Source of the DNA: Agaricus subrufescens
Taxonomy: Eukaryota; Basidiomycota; Agaricomycetes; Agaricales; Agaricaceae
Direction of reading: 5' to 3'
DNA: 64,000 bases
NCBI GenBank assembly: GCA_029945375.1
Contig: CM057058.1
Coordinates: 4,278,001 to 4,342,000 of the forward strand
The notes under the pieces are model-generated. The model was not told the DNA's origin. It did not search any database and worked only from the letters and a program-made list of their open reading frames with translations. Below, in pieces: positions 1 through 10,685 of this stretch. The first letter of the stretch is position 1. Each line of letters starts with the position of its first letter. Made by a program: the position numbers and the translations under genes.

Positions 1-1208
1 TACTACCTTGCTTTCCCTGGTGACAAGCGGCTAACGAAGTCGGTCGTCTATTTCGTGTTCCTCGTGGGGACCCTCCAAGTGGCCCTCTCTCTTCGCGATT
101 TCTACGTACTGTTCTGCACAATAGAGGGAAATGGCTGGCTAGATGATTCGGATCTTCATAACTTCGGTTTCATGTGGCTTACCGTCCCTGTGAGCGCTTC
201 AGCTGGTTAGCGGCAATGCACGAATTTGCGTTGGGATTTTAGTACTGACGCCTTATATTCTAAAGTTGCGGTTGCGGTCCAAGCATTCTATGCGCAGCGC
301 ATCTACGTCGTGACCGGGAACAGGATCGTCGTAGGCCTCATAGCAGCTGTAAGTTCAGATTCCCACCGGACGCTTGACAATTTTGAAGAGCTTCTTCGCA
401 GTTTTCGTTCCTGCAATTTGTATCCGGGATTGTTACTGCAGTCCTAGTTCACAGGCCGTTGCGTATCAAAGATGTCGCCTTTGCGGAAATGCCGCGGAAC
501 TATGCATCAGCATATGTAAGGTTCAGTTTAACTAACTCGCATCAAATGTTCAAGATTATTGTCATTAGATATTTGTACTGGCAGCAGCCATCTGCGATCT
601 TATGATTGCGGGATTTATGTGTCGTTTCGTACGTTTTCTGGCATGTCACAGCGGCTTGTCGCTCAAGATCCTTTCAGATCCTTTCTACCGAGTCTCGAAG
701 TGCCGCCAAAGCCTCGCAAGACATTATCACCCGAGGTAAAAGGTTTTTCTTCGAAACAGGGCTCGTGACAGGTCAGTTTAAGCATGCAGAATGAAGCGCT
801 GTCAATATTGACTGTCTCCTTCTAGCTGCATGGTCTATTGCGTATGTCGTACTAGCATTCTTACAAATGCACAATGGTTGGTATCTACTACCCGGATTAT
901 CCATCGAGAAATTTTATAGCATCTCGATGCTCGTCTTACTGAACAACCGGTTCATAATTCTTGGCGGAAGAAACACATTACATCCAGACTTTGATATCCC
1001 GTCGTACCGTCGTTCTGAAACTGAGAAGACCACTGGTACAAACTCTGCTGCGACCCGTAACCTTGCCTTCATCCATACTCGCCCGACGGATACTACCACG
1101 GGTGTTAGTGGCGGCATTCTTACAGTCGAGTTGCCGACTCAATTGCGGAGAGTGTCGGAAGAATCGCATGTAGTTGTTGTGGAAGAGAAGAAACCAGATG
1201 TTGTTTGA
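1..1208 (+). CDS. DUF6534-like multi-pass membrane protein, copy 1 (5' partial)
   Basis: The window opens inside an exon reading YYLAFPGDKRLTK, followed by a hydrophobic segment and the block LHNFGFMWLTVPVS. After an intron comes VQAFYAQRIYVVTGN. The last exon, ending at 1208, reads WYLLPGLSIEKFYSISMLVL followed by LLNNR and GGRN. This order of blocks (short polar loop, FGFMW, FYAQR loop, PGL..K.Y..S...LLN, then a hydrophilic tail) is shared with all the related genes in this window and matches the basidiomycete DUF6534 family of about seven-helix membrane proteins, whose function is unknown. The tail of about 70 residues is polar and longer than in the other copies. The 5' exons lie outside the window. 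Middle exons (about 450-860) are less clear, so the copy could be decayed there. Confidence 0.65.
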
Positions 1209-2914
1209 CGGGAGCAGGCATGTTGTAAGGATAAAATTGACATTCTACTGGCTTCTTGAGCTTGTGCTTCAATCTTTTTCAGATATTTATCTTCCGTGTT
1301 TGTCTCTTTTTTGTACACAAATCAAATTGGAATAATGTATGACGACTTAACGCTCTCATAGATCACGTACAAAGCTGTAAAACGTGGGGCCTTCAGTGTA
1401 CTTAGCAAAAAAAAAATGTCAATCATGTACTCCCACTCACTCGGACGACGTCGCCCCCTGCGCAAACAGTGAGTCAGAATGAACTTATATTCCCAGTGAA
1501 GAAAATATCAGGGGTCTCAGTTATTAGCTCCTGCAACATTTATCAACTGATGCTTCCCACCCCCTGGTAAATCATTCCTAACAGGCAAACAATTCATGGT
1601 CAGGACATTTTACTCACTGTCAAGCGCTTACATGGCAGCCATCGTCCCCGAATCGGACTATTGATCAATAGTGGAGAGGCGGATGACCAAGTTCCACTGA
1701 TCCTGATTCCGAAACCACGGGTGCATCAGCAGCATACCCAACGAAGAAGGAAACGATCATTTTTTGCGTTTCACTGCTGACATCCTGTCAACATACTCTC
1801 TTGTGACCCAACTATCCCACTCAGTTTACCGTCTTGCTCACAGTATTAAGGGACCTATAATAGGCCCTTGTTTGTTACGATGCGTTTATCTTAGTTACTA
1901 TCCATTTCATTGCTAATGTTTTGATGGAGTTAGAATCTTTGGGTTTCTGATATCTCGTTTTTGTTACGTTGGAGCCTTCCATGATCTGATGGACCTTTAC
2001 AAGAGCAGGTCGAATCTCGTCTCGATAGTGCTATCAGTGATTTCGGTTACTACCACAATGCGAGCTCATAAGGTCCATAATGCCGCGGATGATGGTGCGT
2101 TGGTCTGATTTTTCCGGGCCTTCTAGTTATCGGTGTTGCGAATTCAACGGTTTGCGGTGCAAGGGAGTCTAAAGGCTGTTCTTGGTTATCCTCAGAAATC
2201 GAAGTGTCTAATTAACTCTCAACTCCACAGTCTAAATCCTGATTGATGATATTTTATGATTAGACGACAATGCCATAAATTAAACCTGGCGCTCACAGGT
2301 CTACTCCGAGGTCATATGAGTTATCTTGTTCAAAAAAAGGTTGACTCGGGGGCCGACCGGTAATAATATACCGGGAACAAAGTAGGTTTGGGTAATTCAT
2401 GAGACCTTGAATGAGCGAACCACTTGGCATTGATAATTGGACGGTTGTTTCCCACTCTTGTTTCTGTTCGGTCTAGAAAAATATGGAAAATGCGGCGTGG
2501 TGTTTAGTTATGCCCACGTTGGGTGATAGTGCTGTATCATATTTTCTGTTCCGTGGGATGACATCGTGGAAGTTTCTGAGGAATTGCCGACGTACACCGG
2601 TGTCTAGTACTGTCAGCGCTTCATCAGCAAAACGGCTCAAAAAATGTAAGGCTTTAGAATTCAATGGCAACGTGTAAAGTATACCACCATGTCTAAAGTT
2701 TCAAGCAAGGTGAAAATTAAAATTGAAATGTGCTGAATATATTGTATATAATGTATGCTTCCTGAACAATGGCGAAGAATGGAGAGCTTACAATCTTTCT
2801 TTGAGATTACAATCTTATAGTGCTGAGGACAGCAAAATTTATTACCTAATACAGCTATATATGGCAGCATGAGCAAACAGGCAGAACCTATATATGGGCT
2901 GTTTGACCCATTGA

Positions 2915-2995
2915 CACCACCAGGAATCGAATGCCAGACCTCCTGGGAGCAAGACTGCGCAGCAAGCCACTTAAACACCTGAGCCACTTAGTACA
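2915..2995 (-). repeat. tRNA-like SINE head (candidate)
   Basis: Read on the minus strand, the sequence has a tRNA-like 5' part with an A-box-like GTGGCTCAGGTG followed about 45 nt later by a B-box-like GCATTCGATTCCTGG. These are the two internal RNA polymerase III promoter boxes in tRNA spacing. The arms do not fold into a clean cloverleaf, so it is more likely a tRNA-derived SINE head or tRNA relic than a working tRNA. Downstream on the same strand the sequence becomes AT-rich without a recognisable body. Confidence 0.45.
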
Positions 2996-3156
2996 TACGT
3001 CAAATAATACACAAATTCAAAAAACTCAAGAATTTTCCTAAGTCCCTCAGCCACTGCTATGCACCATCGACACTGCCCTTGTATAATGTTAGATTCATAT
3101 ACAATTTAATTTTAGTGTTGGAGTCATGCTTGTAATCCCACGTTAAAGATTGAAGC

Positions 3157-3294
3157 ATGGATGTATTCTTTGAAAAAGATTGTAATCTTAAACCAATAAA
3201 TTGTGACATGATTGTATACTTTGAAAAAGATTGTAATCTTAAACAAATAAAATGTACCATGATTGTATTCTTTTATTTAGATTGTAAGGTCTTA
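3157..3294 (+). repeat. 51-bp tandem repeat, about 2.7 copies
   Basis: Units begin at 3157, 3208 and 3259, each opening with ATGRATGTAT/ATGATTGTAT and containing the core AAAGATTGTAATCTTAAA; the third is diverged and partial. Related AGATTGTAATCT sequence occurs in inverted orientation near 2788-2816. The units stay in one reading frame, but the peptide has no recognisable features, so I treat this as non-coding. Confidence 0.75.
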
Positions 3295-4825
3295 AAAAGC
3301 TTGTATTGTCCATTCATTTCACTTTACTGGACTGTAAGCATTCACATTTTCTTTATTTGTAATACAATGTTTGTTTATGATGTAAGGTCTACAATATTTG
3401 AGCCAATTTGCTGATGTTGCTGCGATCAATGATTTCTCACCATCTGTTGAGACAGCATTTGTTTTCCTGGCCATTCATCAGGCCTAGGCTAGACTTTTCA
3501 TTGAGGCTCAAGACTCTGTATATAGTGCCACACCCTAATGGCATGTGCACTTGACTGAATTAGATCAACAGTCACTTCAAACTCTAAAAACAATCTGGAA
3601 CAAAACTACTCAACTGTTGCTGAGGACTGTACTGCCTGTACCAATTCAAAGCGCACCATTCATCCTCTCAATATCTGAGCTGCTTGCTACCAAATTCACT
3701 GATGCTTCCTCTTCCTCCTGAAGCAGCTAGACAAGTTTGATGTCACTCAATCCCCGACTGGCTTGCAGTAATCATTGATGCATAACGAGTTTCAGGACAT
3801 ACCCACGCAACAAGGCACTTCCAATTTGAATTGTTTAGTCAATGATAGAGCAAAGGAGTAGTAGTGACTACTTGGTTCAGCCACACGGTGGCCTAGCACA
3901 CAGCCTGAGAGCCAGTAGCTAACCAACAGAAGATGAAATTTAGTTACAGGTGAGCAGCTAGTATCAGGCATTGTTCAACCTTTGAGCTACACGGCAGACC
4001 CTTTGGACCACTTGCCCCTTGCTTAAAATTACCTGATAATGATCAGTCAGAAGAGATATGTAGCTGAAATTGGTTCTGCAACTGGTGGACAAACCGTAAG
4101 TCCATTGATCTGCACTAATATAGGCTAAGATTTTTCATTTGATTAGTTGTCTGTCTACTACCTTGACAGTCTTCTTTATGGTGCCAAGACTTAATTTTAA
4201 GTAGACAGACTGAAGAGCCTCATGACAAGATCTCCACTATCTGGCACCTCCAAACAGCAAGTGCAGGACAAAAACCATCATGGCATTTGCGTATATCATT
4301 GGATCGGTATATACTGTGCTTACCCTTTACAAGTTCCACACATTGTTCCATATGCCTAGAGCAAGGATTGTCCCAGAACACCCTTTGAGCTGACACCATC
4401 TGTCCGTAATCATGCATGCACCACTATTTGGTATGTATATCAAATCTCACTTCCAAATACAACCTCCTCGCATAGCCCAAGCCATTGTTTACTTCCAAGA
4501 GTATCTAGAGGGTGCTGGGAACAAATAATGATGCCTATCATGAAAATGGCATCCACTGTTGTGCAGGAACTATGCATGCTGGTGAGTAGTAAAGTTAAAC
4601 CAGTAGATCTGATATCAATATTAAGCTGCATTTGATACAGTCCAATTCTCTTTCCATGACTCAATCTTGATGTCATTCACTGAAGCAACTGTATTTCCAA
4701 ACCATTGGATTCTCAAAAAAAAAGCCTAGGATTGACTTAACTCCGTGATTAAGCCCAGCTTCTTTCCAGACTTTGATGATGAGGAACACTTACCTGGCAT
4801 CACCACTCTCACACTTAGTGAAGCA

Positions 4826-5805
4826 CAGGCTTGGGCTCAACTTTGTAGGGCTTGGGCTTTCAAAAATGCTGAGCCAAGCCCACCAGGTGGGCTTGGGCTT
4901 GGCTTGGCTTAGCTTGGCTCAGCTCAGCTCAGCTCAGCTTGGGCCTGAGCCTGGGCTTGTGAGGGGGCGAGCTGATTTTTTTGAGGCCTCCAAATCTGCT
5001 TGGTCAGTCCAGTTTTCACTTATTCATAGGTAATTCTCATCATTTCTGGGCATGTTCTAATACCTTTCATCGTGGTAGGGGCAAAGTGTGTCGTCAATAA
5101 TTGTGGGGGAGTCCAAGTCAGTCTTATGTCTTTCTCACAACCATTAGAATCCAGGATGGGCAGTGTGGATGGCATTTTGATGAGAAGTAGTGGGATTGGC
5201 AACATCATCAGCACTGGGTGCTGGGATGAAATTCCCTTAGTGGCATGGTTTCTGGGGCTGCTACAAAGTGGAGGGCTGAAAGTGGGCCTGGGGGGGCATT
5301 AGGGACTGATCAGGTGTGGGCCACAAATTTGGTGTGAGAACTGTATTATGTCTTTCTTCATTTTCTTCTCTGCATTATTGGTCAGATGCTTGTTGGCTTT
5401 GTTGCTTACAAACATTGTATTTTTGTTGTGAGGCTTTGTGTAGTCTCGGGTTATGTTTTCTGATTTGGTTACATTTTTGCTTAGCTTACTCTATGTACAG
5501 GCATGTATGTAGGACCAGACTGTGTCTGAGCACTAGTATATAAATTTATGATTGTTTTTTTAAAAAAAACATCATCAGCACTATCTACACTTTCTGAATG
5601 GTTGTTGATCCCACTGAGCACTGGCAGCTGCAGCTGCTTGAATCAATGCCACAGGTTCAAGCTCCACTCTGGGATGAAGCCTGGGCTTGGGCCTGCTCAT
5701 ATCCCAAGCCGAGCCCTAAGCCCTCTCAGGCCCTCCTGCAGGCTCAGCTCAACTTGACCTCAGCAGGCGGGCTTGGGCTAGGCTCAGGCTTCAGGCCCGA
5801 GCCCA
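4826..5805. repeat. GGGCTTGGGC-rich blocks in mixed orientation
   Basis: Two blocks (about 4826-4965 and 5676-5805) are built from degenerate copies of GGGCTTGGGC and its complement, including a short CAGCT microsatellite near 4918-4940. They flank about 700 bp of unremarkable sequence. Clusters of short repeats in both orientations at two ends are typical of subterminal regions of DNA transposons, but I could not fix terminal inverted repeats or a target-site duplication. Confidence 0.5.
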
Positions 5806-5824
5806 CACTTCACTACTCACACTA

Positions 5825-5944
5825 CATCAGCAAAAGGTTTGGCCACTTGAAGCTACTTGAAGCTACTTGAGGGCTACTTGAGAATTTTCAAGTGGCCCTC
5901 AAGTAGCTTCAAGTAGCTTCAAGTGGCCAAACCTTTTGCTGATG
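5825..5944. repeat. Near-perfect 120-bp palindrome (57-bp arms, 6-nt loop)
   Basis: The left arm 5825-5881 starts CATCAGCAAAAGG and the right arm 5888-5944 ends CCTTTTGCTGATG. The arms are complementary over 57 bp with a single mismatch around the loop GAATTT (5882-5887). Each arm carries an internal direct repeat of CTTGAAGCTA. The palindrome is flanked on both sides by CTA (5822-5824 and 5945-5947), which could be a 3-bp target-site duplication. It is a foldback or MITE-like structure. Confidence 0.85.
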
Positions 5945-7645
5945 CTAGAAACACTTTGCTGAAGAGTTATTACCCAGATGTTGTGTTTGCCCTGGTCGCC
6001 ATATGGCTTTCACTGCCATTTGGATCACAACTGCTTCAAATTTCTACCACTTTGGTTTATCCCAATAGCATTTTGACGAATAATTATACATATGGCATTT
6101 TAAAACTTTTCGAATGCTCATTGATTCCCTGCTGTCAAAGCTATGAGCACGCCATCCAATCTGCTGTACTACAAAATGAATTCAGAGAAATTGCTTAGTA
6201 TTTTATGATGTCTGTCTTTATACACATTGCACTGTAACAGTGTTTTGTTGTGTCCTAAGTTGATGGTTCAGCTTGACTACTGTTACAAAATTACTGCCTT
6301 CTAGTATCTCAACGTTGTCTTTGTAGTAACAGTCTAGCAGGGGCTATTGGGATGATGGGTCTCAATTAGTTCTTCTATCGCTGAGAAAAAAATTGGGTCA
6401 CCATGCCTCTAAGTAGGAAGATAAACTACTTTCCAATAAATTCTCCCCTTCCTGGTGAGATCCGTCCACAATTTATTTATGCCGTGGCTGGAGTGCTCTG
6501 TGGTGAGACAATAAATTCTCTGTTGAGCCTGAGTCAGGATCTTCTGAAGCAGAAATCTAAGATCTAAGGCCCTCTTGTTAATATGTCAAGAAAGAGGTCT
6601 GGGGATAACCGTGCACTGTGAGCAAAAATGTTGCCAGAACAAAGGATCCTGAGCCTTGTTGAGTGGCACTTCTACACTTCCATGTAGCTCCGAGGTGTGA
6701 CAGAACAAACTTCTGTAGTCATTTACCATTTGTACCGCACATACATAGCTTAGTTAGTGCTGCAGGAGGTTCTCCTAGCACACTGTCGGCTTACTGTAGG
6801 GTCATGGCCACCAGCCCATGCAACTACTCCACAGAAGATGTCCTGGATGCCTGCGCACTGTCTTAGATTTAGAAGGACAGTTTTACACTAATCCCAGTGA
6901 CAGGAGATTGAATTGAGAATGGCCAAAATATGTATCTCTCATCAGGAATGCCATACAAGTCACAAACAATAACAGCAAAACTGAAACTGTGTAGTTGAAG
7001 GTGGATGACCTGGGTGCAGGGCTGGTTCAAGAGCATAGTGTTCACTAAGGCAACCAAGGGAGAGAACCATATAGAACTGCTAGACTGATTGAGATTATGA
7101 CAGAATCTGATGAGAATCGGACGAGATGAGAATTGTCTGGGGCTGATGTGAAGTTCATGTTGCATGACCACATGAATGCCAAACACCCTAGCTGACAACT
7201 ACTTCATCCATGGTCAAACTGGTTTGTCCATGCTCTGTTTTAGTCTAAAGACAAACCTGGCCCAGACAGACATGTGTGACTGCCAGCAGCAACCGCATCT
7301 ATGACAATGTTTCTTCTGAGTAGTACACTTTGTGGTCCAGGCTTGTTACCCGGGTATTTGAGTCCAATAGCCTGAGATCTCCCAGCATCCAGCATCCAGC
7401 ATCTAGGTATCCTATTAGATATTTATAGTTTGATGTCCTCACCACACTTTGCCCAGTACCCACTGAGACATACTAATCATTAGATAGTTGTTGGTTATTG
7501 ACCATTGGCAATGCTACTATTCAAAGCTGTGCAACATTCACATATATATATCCCGGAAAACACTGCAGCACCCTGTCTAGCTCTTTTGATTGTAGTCTGC
7601 TCGCATACTAAATTGATACTTCTGAAGGGCTCATTCTTTGGTCCG

Positions 7646-8942
7646 ATGATCTTACCAGGGCAGGTAAGAGAAGTTATTACTTACAAGTCAAGGGAATTGC
7701 GCTCTAATCCAATGTGATCTAGCTATTTGGATATTGCCTTAACATTCTTCTCTACGGAATACTGACTGTACAAATCTGTAAGTGTTCCTTTGAATATATC
7801 TCACAAAAATATGTACTTACTATCAACCTTATGCCAGACCTGTATTATCTAGCCTTTCCAAATGACAGAAAGATCACAAAGGTTGTCGTTATACTCGTGT
7901 ATGCCATTGATACAATACAAACAATTTTGGCCATCAACGATGCCTATAGGGATGCTAGGCTTATTGACTACATCGTGGATCCCTCTATATTTTGTCACAG
8001 CCAACCTTACGTCCCCTGGCTGATGGTTCCACTCAACATTTCCATGAGTATGTGAACCTGTTATTGTCCCTGTGGGCCCTGCTTGACGCGAGTGATGCCA
8101 CAGTTGCTGTCATAACTCAGTGCTTTTACGCATACAGGATCTATGTACTTTCAAAGATGAAATTTGCTGCAGGGATCCTCATTATAGTAAGTGAAGCCCT
8201 CTGAAATCCATTCTTTCTCGACTCGTCACTTATCAGGCATTAGCTTGCTTTGGCAGAACTGAGTTTTGGAATACTCGGTACTCTGACATGCTCTGACCCC
8301 AACTTTGCAGATATTCTACCTGTGGGTTACATAGGTCTTTTTGTGAGAGAGGGGCATATACTATAACCTGCCTGGCATGTATCACTTACAACCAATTTCT
8401 AGGGTTGGGGGGCAGTTGGCATTGTCAACAATTTGATCATTGTGGTCTATATAACCTGGTTCGTAAGTGATATGCTATAATTTGTCTAGTGTTATTTTAT
8501 CCTCAAGTATGCCATATGTGCCATAACCCTTAGCTTACAATGCAGATGAAGCATTCATTGCGAAGGGCGACACAGATCATGCTCACCAAAATAAAGCGCC
8601 TTGTAATGGAAACAGGATTACTGACAGGTGAATACCTAGTTGAATAATCTCTCAGTTTCAGTTTCTGGTACTCACAGTTCTGCAGTTTTATTTATGGTTG
8701 CATATGTTGTCTTGGTATCTGGGTTCATTCAAGTTAGTGTTGACCATTATTATTATTTACCTGGTCTCACTCTCGGAAAAATATACAGCAACTCGATGCT
8801 CGTCTTATTGAACAATTGCTCCACAATAGGAGGCGGTAGAAATGAACCCATCCTCGAGTTTGACATTGAGTCGTATCACCTCTCGGACGTTCACAGGAGG
8901 GAGGCTGATGGAACAGGTACAAGTCCGGCAGAGGCGGATTAG
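7646..8942 (+). CDS. DUF6534-like multi-pass membrane protein, copy 2
   Basis: A six-codon first exon (MILPGQ) splices to LFGYCLNILLYGILTVQ, the first helix block that is also found in copies 3-9. It continues with LYYLAFPNDRKITK, a helix ending in DTIQT, the loop exon with QCFYAYRIYVLS, and WGAVGIVNNLIIVVYITWF. After the RATQIMLTKIKRLVMETG block comes the last exon with LPGLTLGKIYSNSMLVLLNN and GGGRNEP, with a stop at 8942. This copy is more diverged from copies 3-8 than they are from each other and has a tail rich in Asp, Glu and Arg. Exon borders in 8040-8600 are approximate. The gene lies beside transposon-rich DNA on both sides. It is probably intact, but the function is unknown. Confidence 0.7.
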
Positions 8943-9967
8943 TAAAGTACAAACATTTGTTTGGCAATAGTTTTGCCATTGCCATTGTTGAGTTCTTTCC
9001 AGGCTCCTACCCAGCCGACTCACATGCGTACGTCCTATAGTGGACTCAACCAAACACAAACAAAGTAAGGGTTTGCTCACGCAGTGAGAGGCTGGCACTT
9101 TATGTCTTTTGGGCATCACCAATGATTATGCTAGCTATTCTCCCAGGACAAAAAAGGAAGCAGTCTAATTTTAAACTGTCACGCTATCTGTGCAATGTAC
9201 CCTCTATCAATGTCATCGCCTCGTTGTTGCACATCGGTAACCCCTCCAAGCCTAGATAGAGTTTTTATAAAGATATGCATTTCCTTTAAATAAAACAGGA
9301 GACTGAGCATTTGTGGCTATTACATTTCTGATCCATCTTTTTTTTTTTCCTCTAAACATGACCACCCTTGCAGCACCATATCTCGGGACTTACCGCGCAT
9401 ATCAAATCCAAAAACTGAACAAGTTTAGCTTATGTTAATGAGAGGCTTGTGGCAAAATGTTGGCTCGAATACTTCCGAATTGAGCTAATGATGACTGAAA
9501 TACTCTTTGTTTTTGGGAGTTTTAGTACACCTTGGAGATCTCGGCTAAATCTTGCTGTAAAAATTGGAAGGTTTGGAAGCTGACTCTTGCTGCATGAAGC
9601 TCATTATCTGAGTAAGTAAATTTGTTATATTCAAAGCACTGAGACTCAAATTAAACAAACATGAACAAGTTAGAATAAAGACCATTGATTTAATTGTTTC
9701 ATGCCCGGGGCCTGAAGATCAGTGTTGGGAGCTCAGAAGAACCATTTAGAAGTTAAATTTACACCATTACACTACTAATTGGTATATAAGACAAGTCTTA
9801 TCTAAATAATGGCTCAACAATAAAGGGCAGCACATCTTGAACTCGACGTTGACGCATAGTATCCCGATTTGGCTAACGTTACAGTCACACTGTCTCGCGC
9901 GGGAAAAGTTCATCGGTGATGGCCGAACGACAAGTAGTGCCAGCCGCTCACTGAGTGAGCATCTTAC

Positions 9968-10577
9968 TAGGGTTGGGGAAAAAACTAGGGGTTTTTTACA
10001 CAGGGGTTTTTTACAGGTAAATAACAAGTTAATAACAGGTTATTTACCAGGGGGGGTTTCCCGGAGATTTTGAGCCATGTTATTTACCAAAGTCACGTGC
10101 AATACCCTATATGGTAATGAGGTTTCTCTGATCTCATTGTTAATGAGGATCAAGCTGATGAGACAGATAATGAGCACGAAGGACTAGCTCACGAAGCTGA
10201 TAACCCAGTATCAGACTCTGCTGCTGGTGCTATCGACACTTCTACAGTGGTAATGAATTCCACTTTCATCACAGGGGCCTTTTCTTTTGATGAGCTCACG
10301 TCAGTCTCGCCTATCTCATATTTATCTTTGTGTGACTTGCCAGAGCCATTCTCTCATGAAGATGACAACATTTTTTTCCCTCCCATTGGAGGTCTAAGCT
10401 GATTTTTTTCGAGTACTACATAGCTAGTTAAAAATAGAACAGATCACGTGGAAAGTTGCGTGCATCATCATGTGCCAGTAAATAACAGGTAAATAACAGG
10501 TAAAAAACCCCCCCCTACCAAGGGTTGTTGTTATTTACGTGTAAAAAACCTCCCAGGGGGTTTCTTCCCCAACCCTA
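9968..10577. mobile_element. Non-autonomous hAT-type DNA transposon with 8-bp target-site duplication
   Basis: The element begins TAGGGTTGGGG at 9968 and ends CCCCAACCCTA at 10577. The terminal inverted repeats of about 45 bp also contain TTTTTTACAC and GTAAATAAC runs. It is flanked by a perfect 8-bp direct repeat CATCTTAC (9960-9967 and 10578-10585). An 8-bp duplication with TAGGG-type ends is characteristic of the hAT superfamily. At 610 bp it cannot encode a full transposase and is an internally deleted derivative. Confidence 0.85.
10121..10402 (+). pseudogene. Residual open frame inside the hAT-type element
   Basis: A frame of about 93 codons is open to a stop at 10400-10402. It is acidic, reading NEDQADETDNEHEG, with a later FDELTSVSPISYLSLCDLPE. 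It has no upstream part and lies wholly between the terminal repeats, so it is probably the 3' end of the parent transposase gene or a captured fragment. I see no hAT dimerisation motif, so its identity is inferred from position only. Confidence 0.5.
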
Positions 10578-10685
10578 CATCTTACTTCTAACTAAGCTCA
10601 CGTGAACAGTGAGCGAGCTGGGTAGGAGCCTGAGTTCTTCCACCATTGTATAGAATTGTATCAGAGTAGAATACCATGTACATAT

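Larger units (their letters stand above)
1209..7645. other. Gene-poor stretch with decayed mobile DNA
   Basis: I find no convincing host gene here. The stretch is AT-rich and holds several repeat structures listed separately: a tRNA-like head near 2.9 kb, a 51-bp tandem repeat near 3.2 kb, GGGCTTGGGC-rich blocks near 4.9 and 5.7 kb, and a 120-bp palindrome near 5.9 kb. Around 3410-3720 on the plus strand a reading frame can be followed only by stepping over several stop codons, which looks like a decayed transposon coding region that I cannot assign to a family. Short open frames elsewhere show no domain or splice continuity. Confidence 0.6.
8980..10648. mobile_element. Old inverted-repeat element, interrupted by a nested hAT-type element
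   Basis: Sequence at 8980-9130 recurs in inverted orientation at the right end. GGCTCCTACCCAGC near 9000-9014 pairs with its complement near 10617-10632. The block GTGAGAGGCTGGCACT plus GGGCATCACC at about 9090-9120 pairs with the complement of 9905-9955. The arms are therefore about 120-150 bp and diverged. The right arm is split exactly by the 610-bp element at 9968-10577, which must be younger. I see no transposase in the interior. Confidence 0.6.

Noticed and set aside
9968..9978. TAGGGTTGGGG as a possible interstitial telomere repeat
   Set aside because: Occurs once, is matched by its complement at 10567-10577 and is flanked by an 8-bp duplication, so it is a transposon end.
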